DNA from: Nereocystis luetkeana
Taxonomy: Eukaryota; Sar; Phaeophyceae; Laminariales; Laminariaceae
NCBI GenBank assembly: GCA_031213475.1
Contig: JARUPZ010000016.1
Location: 5,089,491-5,153,490, forward strand
DNA: 64,000 nt
Direction: 5' to 3'
The translations under genes and the position numbers were made by a program. Positions 33,608 through 45,770 of this stretch are shown here, piece after piece; the stretch's first letter is position 1, and each line of letters starts with the position of its first letter. Under the pieces are notes generated by a model. That model saw only the letters and a program-made list of their open reading frames with translations, made no database searches and was not told the origin of the DNA.

Positions 33608-36600
33608 ATGTCGAGCCTGCGGCTTGCACTCAAGAGGTCCATGTCGGGACAGGGGGGCTCCTCGGATGAAGGCGGCGCCGTTAGTTCACCCGTTGCGCCG
33701 CCGGTTGCGAAGAAGAAGAAATCCACCCCGTCCAAGTGAGTCGGTGGTATGGCCGTGGGGAGCAGTTTTTGTTTCGAAATCGATTTCACCGTTTTGACCG
33801 CCCACGCGTGCTCAAACTGTTTGAGGCCTTCCATCTCGAAGATTTCACGACGTGGCCTGGCCGTGCCTCTCCCTAGGCCACCTATTTTACTCATGGGGTG
33901 TCGCCCAACGTGACCCTGCCTTGGACGTCTCCCTCTTTTCGCAGGCGTTCACGACACACGCCGGTTTTGTTGTGCGACCACAAACCATTGCCTCGATCGA
34001 TCGTTCTCGAGGACACGAAACAACCCAGCCCCGGTGTGGTCATTGTATTATACAGCAGTACTGCTGTAGTTCGCGGGATCGCTCCCATTTCCCATCGTTG
34101 TGTCTGCTACTGGTATACCTGGTATACGAGTACAGAGCTACAGATGGATGTATATCTCGGTCTGAAGGCACGACCCCCCCCTCCCCCCATCCCCTACCAC
34201 CACCTAGAGGTCAGTAGCCGGGGGATCATTGGGCCGGGCACCTCTTCGTTCCATGCAGCCCTGTTAAGGTGGACAGTTCTTGTGTCCTTGTACCACGCCA
34301 GGACAAGTGCATCACATACCAGGTGGTACCAGGTACCATAGATGAAGCACGATACCAGGTACTTGGGCTGCCCACTTGGGCATGATGCCAGATGTACCAC
34401 GTATCCTGGCTGGTAAATATTAATAGCAGCACTTTAGACTTCTGCAAGCCAAAGATTGAAGCCTGAAACAGGAAAACCGACAGAAGACTAGCTGTCAGCC
34501 AACAGCAATCACCCAACCAAAGGAGTGGGTGGCCTCGAGGCCATGCATAACAGCAACTTGAGGCGAGTTGAGGCGAGAGGGCATCGTCAGTCTCGTCCTT
34601 GTGGCTCCACCACCCCGCCCCTCAATAGTAATAGTCGCTCGTGCTTGGAAATGTGGTCTCCTTTTCTTGCCCTCCCGCTGTGTCGCATGGACGACGTAAT
34701 GCCCCCCCCCCCCCCTTCACTGCGCTCAGAACAAGCTAAAAGGCACCGCGCATATCGTACAAAGCACCCCCACGTGCGGCAGTGTGCGCTACCCCCCAGG
34801 AGGCTCGTCTGCCGCGTACTAACTTGTATTGTATACTATCAATATCAAGAGCAAATGGTGTTCGTACCATACGATATTGGGTGCATTTTCCGCTGTCCAA
34901 ATGGCTGTGTACGTACCAGTATACCAGGTATACCAGGTATGCACAATTCGCGGGGGTAGTAAAGGTAAGAGCACCCCCCCTCGGATTCTCCTTGCGTCGC
35001 CATGTGATCGTTTTCGCAACCACCGCAGGATAAATCTTGATCGATGTCCATCCAGGTATATACCCTCGCATTAATAGTACTCGTACCTGGTAGGTATTTT
35101 CGTGCTTTCGTGTATCGTTCGAGGTTGCAAGTAGCCGCGGAACACGCAAAATAACTCACTGCTTAATTCACCCTTCGAGGACTGCAGTGCCGTTTGGGGG
35201 GCAGTCGGACTACTTGGAATTTGAGTGGTTTGTCCCAATGAACGGGACTGCAATCCTATACGCAGGGGTCAACAAACACCCCCGGACGAATTTCCAAGCT
35301 GGTTATCTCGTCAAAGTTGAGAATGCAAGCGTCAAGCAATCGCCTGCCTCGTAAATACTAAAAATATCTCGACGGTATCTCCTTTAAAAAGGCACAATTT
35401 TCGGCGTCGCGCGTGCTCCCCTTTGTGTGGAATCAATCGGTGTCATGCGATAAAAAGCCCCAGGGGGTGTGTTTCCTTGCGTGATACTGGTAACCTGGTA
35501 AGGTACTGCTGTAAGTCAGTACGTAGCGCAGGCCTGACGTTTGCTTGTTTTGTTTGCACACAACTCCAAGAGAGAGCTGTGATCATGTCACAGATCGATA
35601 CGACTGGTATTGTACAACGATAGTATGATACCAAAAACGATTACTTGACGAGTGGATCACGAAACGGTTATGGAGCCCTGGTAGTTACTATTAGTTACTA
35701 TCAATAGTCGCAAGACCGAAAACACGAGAGAGAGTTGTGTCCACAAGTCGGACATATCATCTACAGATCAGATAGATCATCTACAAAAATATCAGATAGA
35801 TCCTAGCCAGCCTGCTGTTCTGAGGTGCGGTGCGGGATCTGAGTACGGTACAGATCCAGCCCAGGAATATGTCCTGCTGTAAGGTCATGCAGATCATCTG
35901 GCTCCCACCCGGCAACGTGAGCTAGATCATACAGATCAGGGATCTATATTCCCTGAAATATCTAGATCGTGGAGCGGGAATCGATGATGTGACCGTCTAA
36001 GGAAGAGCTTGCGGCAGTACAGACAGGAATCTTCATGCTGCGCGCATGTTGTACGCTAACCTTGTACCATTTCTGGGTGTAAATATAAGGACCGATTGGT
36101 ATTTACATTAGTTTCTAAACGGTCCTTACATTGCCGCCCAGGTTGGTACCTCCTACCTGGTACCTCCCTACCTGGTACGTTAAACGTCGGACACTGTCTC
36201 CTATTACCTGGTGTATGTCTACGCCCCAGCAGCTACCACGTAGAGCAGTAGGGCTGCTTGCTTCGCGTGGCCGATGCTGTGATAGTGGAATTATGTAGTG
36301 ATGTACTAATATTAATATTATTACCATAGTTAATAGGACCAGCTATTGTTTGTAAAAATACCGAAATATATGGGGTTTTGTGTTTACCATAGGTCCTATT
36401 CAATATGGTCCCCCGTAATAGTACCAGGTATTCGTCAGGGCTGTGAGTTGGCTGGACCTCTCATTTTGGCTGGCGATTTTAGCCAATTATTAATAACTAC
36501 CTGGTACCTTGTATCCTACTACCGCGGAAGTATGCGGGCCGTTTAGACACTAATATGAAGACCAAGCGGTCGTTATATTAACGCTCGGAGGTGTTTATAG

Positions 36601-39600
36601 TTGCGTATTTGTCAGAAACTCAGACACGTCGAGCCAAAAACACGCCAGTCAGATAGATGCAAAAGACGCAGAACTTCGCAAACCACCGCTCGCAACTGAC
36701 TGTTTAGTTACATTGCCAGCTATTATAGGTGATGCCAACTATTAATATTAACCATGACCAAGGTCAGTTTGCGGCTTTTAGTCAGCCACAACCCGCAGCT
36801 GTACTAAACTGCTTGTAGTGTTCGTCCTTTATTAATAGTATTGACACTTTCCCCCCCTGAGATAAAGTCTCAAGCAGGCTATAAAATATTTTGGAGTCAG
36901 GCATGGCGACCTGAAATTCGACAAGCGCGGTCTCACCAACCTTGTAGGAAATGAGCGTGCTAGAGTACAAGCATTTCTTGGAATATTTCGCGCGTTCCGT
37001 ACATCTTCTGTGGCACTTTGGAGACATGCCACCCTATATACTAAACCAGGTGTACCCCAGCACGTAGTCCGGACATGCTGCTGTTGCCGATGCTGACTGC
37101 GGTCGTCGCTTTTTTCCTCCTCTACCCATGAAACTGTTTTCCAAAAATATGAGCGTATGATCAAACAGAGGACTGTTAACCCTTTTAGTACTGCAGTCCC
37201 GTTTTGGGGGCAAAGTACTTGGAATTTGAGTGGTTTGTCCTCAAGTCGGGACTGCAGTAGTAAAGGGGTCAACACCGCATTAATGTTTCACTGGTTATCG
37301 GGATGTTTTTCACCACCACCCCCACCCGAAAACATACGGGACGCACTATCACGCATGAAGCCCCAAACGAGGCAAAAATTAAGCACTGCTGGTGCGTTGA
37401 TTTGGTTGTTTTTTTCAAGCCAGCAGCCATTAACAGCCGGTGGCGACGAAGCGGGCGCAGGAAGAAACCAGTTTTACCTCTTCTCCAACTTCGCATCTAC
37501 TAACTGTATACTTCGAAGTATATGATATGATACAATCGGACAATAGGCGGATCGGATCGTCCGCAAGAGAAACGTCTGCGCAAACAAACGTTTTCGTAAC
37601 GATTTACGCACGCGTGTGTATGTTCTCCACATTAAACCGCTCTGTGTACTCGTCGACATCCAGCACATGCAGTGCAGGTGCTGATTCTCTATATTAGCTA
37701 GAAACATGTCACACAAACTCAGAGGTCACGATCTACGAGACAAAAGATAATACGTCGTAAAAGCCCTGTCATAAAGAGACACCTGGGAAATACTACAGGA
37801 GTATTGCAGTATACTGCTGTCGCAGCAAAATTTCGTTGCTGACAGATTGATGCACCCGGCCGCCCGGCGATACTAATGTCCGCGTAACTTTTCCTGGGTG
37901 ACTCCTGGGGCACTCCTGGGGTTAATAGCGCCGGCATGGTTTTTGTATTGCTGTGCGGGTGCCGCTGTCTCGCGAGCGGGTTGCCGCCGTCTTGCGAGCG
38001 GATTGCCGCACCGACCCGAGAACCCAGCCAACTGCAGCAGCCGCAGAGCAGCAGCACGTGCAACGACAGGTTCATATGAGTGTTCGCACGTAGCGCTGCT
38101 GTTTGTCCTAACAATACCAGAGTCCAGAGTTCATGAGACAGTTGGTATACGCGGCCTTTTCTGGTCCAGCGAACGCTATTAATAGTATCGATCCCGAAGT
38201 GACAAGGCATCATGTGATTGCGGTAGCCATCCTCTTTTCTAACCTATTGGCGTCCAGCAGTTGACTGCTGATAGTTACAGCGACTTTAGGCCCCCTGACG
38301 TCTTCGTGTAGGGCGCATTGGGCACAACACTATCGATAGAAGGTTTTTACCGGTATACCGGTGTGATACTCGTAAAATGTTTCCCTCCTTGACTTGCGTC
38401 GGTACGTATTTATTGGGGAAGTCAGATGACATGCAGTTACTGGTGGTGGTCGAAGTGAACGAGCGCTGCGACTTATATCCCCCCTGTTGCTTTTCTCGCT
38501 CAGTCACTGGTGGTGGGAAGTGAATGAGCGCTACGGCTTATCCCCCCCCCACTGCTACATTCCTCGCTCTACTGGCACAGCTTGGCCTTGGTCGTCGCGG
38601 TATCCGCCCCCTCCCGAAGGATGGAGGCCCCCGCCCGCAAGCCCCACTGCTGTAATGCAATCAACCAACCAACCATTGTGCTTACTACCAGTATTACTAG
38701 GGTATGCCTATGCTCTGGGGTACCTGGGCACGAAAAATTGCATGCCTAGGACAGATCAGATAGATTATTCCCACAGTTCATGATCTAGATCTTGCGGGGA
38801 AGACATATTACTGAGCTGTATGATCTATGGCGCATGTTGCCCGCCTGGGAGGCTGTATACTCAGCATGATCTACTACTGTAGGACAGGTTTCCTGAGTTG
38901 GTTGTGAACTGAAAAGATCCTGCACAACATCTCATAGCGGCAGGTTAGTATCGACACGATATATCTGTGGATGATCTATATGTAGATGATCTATCTGTCC
39001 GATGTGTAAAGCCTCGTTTCGGTCGTACTCGGGTACGTACCCTGGTCCCCTCAGAGTATATATACGAGTTTCACTTGACCACATTTTTGTAAACCAACCC
39101 ATTCAATCAAGCCATTCAATCCACCCAACCAACCGCCCTGGTCATTGAAAACCCGTTTACATGAGCATGATAGCTCCCCCGCGCTCCCCCGCGCCTCCTT
39201 TGAGCGAAAAAAACAAGCCAATACACGAACCCGATCCCCCCCCCCCCCCCCCCTTTCCTTCCCTCGGCCCTGAAACAATCAAAACATTGCAAAACAAACG
39301 AAATACGCACACCGGTCCGGCATTACACACAAGACCCGCCAAAGCCAAAACACCTTCCAAGCCTAGGGCCAAGACCTCCCCTGCCGCCCGCAAGAAAAAA
39401 GGCTCTTCTGGGGCCGGGGGCAAGGGGGCGACGCCGAAACGCCGCAAAAATACCGCGGATGTTGACGGCGGCGGCGGTGACGGATTCGGTGCCGGAGTGG
39501 AGGATGCGGTAATGGAATCGGCGGACGGGAGCGGGGGGGATTCGGATGATGATGAGCCGCCGGCGGCGGCCGCGGCGAGGAAGGCGGCTCGGGGTAAACA

Positions 39601-42107
39601 ACAGCAACAACGTCGCGCCTCCTCCGCGGCCGTTGAGGTGCGTCGTGTCGAAAGATCGCTAGGAATAGAAAAGGGCGCTTCCTTCGGGTGGGTGATTTGT
39701 TTTATATACTCGACATCGTTTGTTATTCACATGTTGATAGGTGCAAACATGTCAGGTAGTATCTGTTGAGTGGAATTATATCTGTTACACAGCGGGGTGC
39801 AATTATGTCAAGGTGATGTCTGTTAGGTGCGATTATGTCAGGTTTTGTATGTTAGGTACAAGTCTCTCAGCAGACGGCGGTTTTGGGCGTCGTTCGTCAG
39901 TGACACCTCTTGGAGCTCCCACACTATTAATACGATATAACTACAGCAGTAGTACGAGTATACGTTTCAAGTCTAGACCGCCGTCTGTCTCAGAGCTGAA
40001 CCTCCGTCTCCTGACATATAAACAGATGTGACAGGGGTGGCATGGGATCGCTCCTTTCCCTGTTTCGAATAACTTAGCAATATTGTCCTTGTGCCTGTTC
40101 TTCCGGCACAGGTGTGGGCAGTATTGTGGACCGAAAAGTTGTTAACCAAAACTTGTTTTTTCGGTCGGTTTTTGCTGACCGAAACCGACCGTTTTTTAAG
40201 TCGGTTTTTCGGTTGCCGAAAACCGACCGAGACCGGAAACGGACTCGTTTTTTTTCCTTGATTGTATATTCACCTGGCCCCTACGCCGATAACGCCTACA
40301 CAATTGTGTGGAAACCCCGAAAAACGACCGAAACCGACCAACAGTCTCGAGTGTGGGTTCAAACCACGCACTGGCTTCTTCCTCCGCAGCCGGTGGTGAC
40401 TACACGCCCATTTGTCTCAATACGTTCTTCTACCGTTGAGATTAGTTGTTTTGAACTCATGATGCGTTCTGGGGGACAAATACGCCTCTAAAGTGGACAC
40501 CTTGCAGCTCTTAACTGTTAGATTGTTGCCATGTGAACAGCCACTACGTCGACCACTAATCCAGTGTTTCTCCAACCCCTGCTCGGCTGCAGCTACGTTT
40601 CGGGGATCAACCACTTGGATTTAGAGTTGCGTTCGTTCGTTTTCTCTCAGTAAATAAGGTCGGGGAGGAAAGTATGACGCGCTATGTGAGGGGCGGGGGC
40701 TGGAGATGGTGTTTTTTTTTTGTCGATGTTGCGCATTTGGGAATCGTTCGACGACTTTCCGTCCGACCTACGTGTGGTCTGGTGGATGCCGTCGGCTGTA
40801 CTTTTACCGCCTTTTTATTGCTTGTGAGCGATTTCCACACCATGCAGCAGTGTGCAGCAGTGTGGTGTGGTGTGACGAGGCTGCCGTTGTCGATGCCGAG
40901 CGGTGATTTAGTTGGGTCGCGGTTCGGTGAGGGTCAGAGTGCGGTTGCGGTGTGATGAGGTGCGGTGTGTTCCGTCCCTCGGCTTTTTTCTTGGCAACTG
41001 AGGACAGCGGCCGTGTTTGTTTGGAACGGCCTCCTGCAGTGCTATATATCGGTGATGTCTTTATTAAACGTATCGACTACCGGTAGAAGCAATGTTGGTA
41101 CCTGAATGTATTGCCGCCGTTCTGCGATTCGTAGCAGGAAACGCCGCCCAAACGGCCCGGTGATGTAGTAAGTTTGTCCCCGGAAACTTCTCCAAGCGCT
41201 TCGCACACGAACACATGGGCAGAAGTATATCCATACCGGTATGTATAGTATGTCCTTCAATCGGGTACACCAGTTGTAGTGGGTTTCCCGCGTATGCCAG
41301 GTATAGTATAAACCACTCCGGACGGAAATGTAAGAAACGTTGGGTCTTCATATTAATGTATAAACGCTCTTCATATTTCCGTCCAATAAGTGGTATAACT
41401 TCGTACTGGGTCCGTCCATTTTCCTCGCACACATATGGGCGCGTTTTTTTATTTCTCTGCCTGCGATGACATTGACTGCGGCGGTGATGGCGCGCGGCGC
41501 GCGCGTGCAAAAAAACAGGAGGATGAAGACGACTCGGACTCGGACGAGGAGATGCAAGACTACGATGACGGCTACGGGTCTGACCTCCTGGGCCAGGGAG
41601 AGGAGCGACGCAGCATCCAAGCCCTCCCCGAGGTGGAGCGAGAACGCATCGTGTTTGAGCGGTTCCAGAGACGGCAGGACCGGGAGGAGCAGGTGGCACT
41701 GAGGAAGCGCGTCGAGAAGAGCAAGGCGCGCAGCGGCAGCCTCGGTGGCGGTCACGGTGTGGGCGGGGGTGCGGACTCGGCGTCGGCGGCCGCGGTTGCC
41801 GCCAACAAGGAGGCGGAGGCGGCGCAGGCGGCGCGCGTGGCCGAGGCGACAGCCACGGCAGCCGCGCTTGAGAACGACAGCAGCAGCGGTAGCGTTAGCG
41901 GCGACGGCGACGGCGACGGCAGCGGCCGTGGCGGCGGTGGCGGTGGTGTTGGCGGCGGCGGCGGCATCGGTGGTGGTGGTGAGTCTGGTGACTCTGATGA
42001 GGAGGAAGACGGAGCGGTGGGACAGCCGGAGCATGACGACGATGATGATGATGATGATGATGATTCTGACGAGCCTCCGCAGCAGCAGCGGCGGCGGCTG
42101 GATGCCG

Positions 42108-42138
<31 letters not shown>

Positions 42139-45100
42139 GGTGGCTGCACCAGATGCTGCGGGTGATTCCGCTGTTGCTGCTGAGGCGACGGCGGTGGGGA
42201 AGGGAGCGTCGACGAAGTCAGCGGCGGTTGAGGAGGATGAGGAGGGTGACGAGGCGGAGGAGGGGAGGGAGAAGGAAATGGAGGAGGACGAGGAGGAAGA
42301 CGATGACGCGGCCCCGGTGCGCGGCGGGGCGCGGGTGAAGCCGCGCAAGAGATCCGCCGTAAGGGAGGAGAGCGACGAGAGCGACGACGATGGAGCGCAC
42401 CAGCGGGCGCGAGGGGCACCGCAGGTGGGCTCGGGCAAGGCCGGCTCCGGGAAGAGATATGACAGGTGCGGTGGAGGCGGCGGCACCGGCAGTCGTCAGA
42501 GGTGGTTGTGGGAGGGCTGTAGAGACCTTGGCCCAGTTTCAGCAACAAATGGTTGAAGTGTACGTTACTTTTATGCACTAACCCAAATGCCGACCGGCTG
42601 GAAAATTTCTCGGATTTTTTTCATGTGATTCAAGGGTTAGTGTGGATTATCAACCATTTTGTGGGAGCGGAGCTGGGCAGTACTCGTTTACGGAGTATAC
42701 TGCGGGGGCTGATGTGTTTTGGTTTTGACCGTTATGGTGCCGTTTGCTTTGTGGCGGGTATTTTGTGTGTAAAATATGGTTTTGGCTGGCGGCGGCGGGG
42801 CTGGCGGCGGGGTAGGCAGAATGAAGAATGCTGCGCGTTGTGTAAGTAGTGGCCACCGAGTCGAGCGGAAGTTCGCTGCGTTTAGGTGGCATTCGCGGCC
42901 CGCGGCATAATCGGCGATTCGCGCCACAGTACGACAATTCGCGTTCGTCTGGCGAGCTCTTTATTGATACCCTGGTACGTAGCCTTCTCTTTCTCTGCCC
43001 GCCCGCCCACTTCGTTCTTCTTCCCCTTCTCCCTCTCGTTCTCCTTTCCCCTCCTCCCCACCTTATCTCCGTTCGCCTTTGTCTCGTTGTCTCTTGTTAT
43101 CGTTCATGTCCTCGCCTCTGGCCTTTTTTTTCTTTCTCCTCCGCCTACCCTCTCGCCTACTTCTCATTCCCCGATGCTGGTGTCGGATTTAATCCGGTTA
43201 TGATGATGCCGTGCGTACGTTCTCATCCAACACGCGCTCGTTTGGATTTTTTTTTCTCGTTTTTTTTTTTTTTTTGGTTTTTGGTTTTTGGTTTTCCGCC
43301 GTGGAGCAGCGACGACGATGATGACGACGACGACTATGACAACGGCGGCGGCGGGAGTGGAAACAGGGGCAAGAACAAGGCGAAGGGCAAGGACGGCCGT
43401 GGGTCATCCTCCCGCTACTCCCGCGGTAGGTCTCGGTCGGCCACCTCGAGCGACTCGGACGACGACTCGGACGACTCGTACGAGAGCCGCCGGCGATCCC
43501 GCCGCGACGACGACAACGCCGGGGGCCGTAACAACAAGAGCGGCGGCAGCCGCAACAAGGGTGGCAGCAGCAGCAACCGTGACCGTGAGCGCTACAGGCG
43601 CTCCAGCCGCTCCCGCTCCCCCCCCAACGCGGGGTCCAGCAGCAGACGCAGCCGGAGCAGGGACCGGGATCGCCGACGAGGGGGAAGGGGCTCCTCCAGG
43701 TCGAGATCGCGGTCGAGGTCGCGATCAAGGTCGCGATCAAGGTCAAGGTCGCAGGGTGGCAGAGGGCGTGACGGCAGCGGCCGTGGCGGGAGCCGAGGGG
43801 AAGGTGGGCGGGGCAGAGAGCAAGACTGGCAGTCGCCGGTGCGCGCGCCCGAGCCGGAACCGGTGCTGGAGGACATCAACCGCTGCAGGGTGCCGCGGGA
43901 CTACCTGGAGCGCTGGGCGAACGAGCCGTACTTCGAAAAGGCGGTCCAGGGATGCTTCGTGAGGGTGGCGAGGGGCGTCGGCCGGACGGGGGAGAGGCTG
44001 TACGTGATGGCCGAAATTGTCGGCGTGGCGCCGTACAAGAGGAGATACAAGATTGTGAGTTTTGCGGGTTGGTTAGGTGGTTGATTGGTTGGTTGTTTGG
44101 TTGGTTGGTTGGCGCGCCTGGGAGGGAGTGGAGGGGGGGCGGAGAAAGAAGGGATGGGGGGGTCGGGGGGGGGGCAGAGGGGGACGAGGGATGGGGGGGG
44201 GTTGGTTGGTCTCGAGGGCTGATTTGCCTTTTTTGTGATCGTTGCTGTTCTTGCTCGCTTTCCGCCTTGCTTGTTCAACCTTTGTCTTTCGAAGGGTTTC
44301 TATTGCATCCCCGGCGGGGAGGGGGGTGTCCATTCCCAATAGTTGTTGTGTGCGGAGGGGGGGAGGGAGGTAAGCGTGCGCATAGCCTCACTCAGCCTTT
44401 AGGACCTGGTTGTAGTGGGGCCGACCCTCGCGTGCTACTCGCTCACTCACTGCCTGAAGTGATGTGGTTGTGTGCCCGTTTCGGACTGCCGCCGTTGCCT
44501 GCAACCCCTTTCGTGCTGTCCCGCTCATCCGTGTTGCTTCAATAATCGTTGGGCTCCCCCGCCGCTCGTCTCGCCCTCCTTCCCTTTCTCCTTAACCCCT
44601 CCCCTTCTCTTCGCGAGGGTTTATGGTCATATGACTACGGCCTTGCATGGTATCGAGTACCCCCCCCCCCCCCCTCCCCCCACGAGTACGGCCATGCATC
44701 ACATGAGTACACCCCCCGCCGCTGTTGTATCCCCCCCCGCTCCATTGACCCCTACACCGCTTTCGCAGTTATTTGTTACTCGTTGAAGACACGTCTATTG
44801 CTGCGTCCTGATTGGCTTAGTTTTGTTTCCGCTTTATCTCTCTTCTCTTTTTATCTCCCGCTTGCTGTTGATAGTTGATAGCACGCCATTACTTTGTTTT
44901 TCTTCCCCGGAGGTGCCTTGCATGTGCGTGTGTGTGTGTGTGTTTTTTTTTGTTCTTGTACGAGTATTATTACTCTCAGGTACTGTATTTGGTTTAATTT
45001 ATTCCTTTTCCTTCTTGTTCTTCTGTACAAAACAAAAGGGAAACTCGTACACGGCCAAATGCCTCAAGATCTCGTCGAGCACGGCCCAGGAGAGGGACCA

Positions 45101-45704
45101 GTGCATGGACATCGTCTCCAACTCGCGCATCGCGGAGAGCGAGTACACGCGGTGGAAGGACGGGCGGAGGGGGGTCAGGGCTCCCACCCTAACTGTCTCG
45201 GAGTGCACCGCGCGCCGCTTGCGCATGAACAAGATCGTCCAGGGGCACAAGGTGACCCCTAATTTTTTTTGTGGTGGTGGGGGGGGGGACCGGTAGCGTG
45301 AAGTCGGGCAAGGAGAGGGCTTGAGGGGGGGGGTGGGATAAGCGGGTAGGTAGTTGGGGTAGTCGTGGGGGAGGGGGGCGGTGTCGGTGTTAGTGGTCGT
45401 AGTTGTGATTGTTGTGATTGTTGTCTACAGTGGCGGTGGTTGTAGTCGTGATGGTGATGGTGATGATGGTGGTGAAATGTTGTGGTGCTTATAGTGGCAG
45501 GTGGTCGCGGTTGCGGTGGCGGCATCAGCAGCGGTAACCGCAGCCAATATCCGCAGCGGTAACCGTACAGTACAAGCGGTCGCAGCGGTAACCGTACAGT
45601 ACGAGCGGTCGCAGCGGTGGCAGCAGCGGCGGTAGCAGCAGCGGTAGCAGTAGCAGTAGCGGTGGCAGTAGCAGTAGTAGTGCAGTAGCAGTAGTAGTAG
45701 GTAT

Positions 45705-45770
<66 letters not shown>

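Noticed and set aside
42935-42972. Extra RTF1 exon reading YDNSRSSGELFIDTL
   Set aside because: It has acceptor and donor-like ends, but including it breaks the phase 2 join between exons ending at 42465 and starting at 43310, which fit each other directly.
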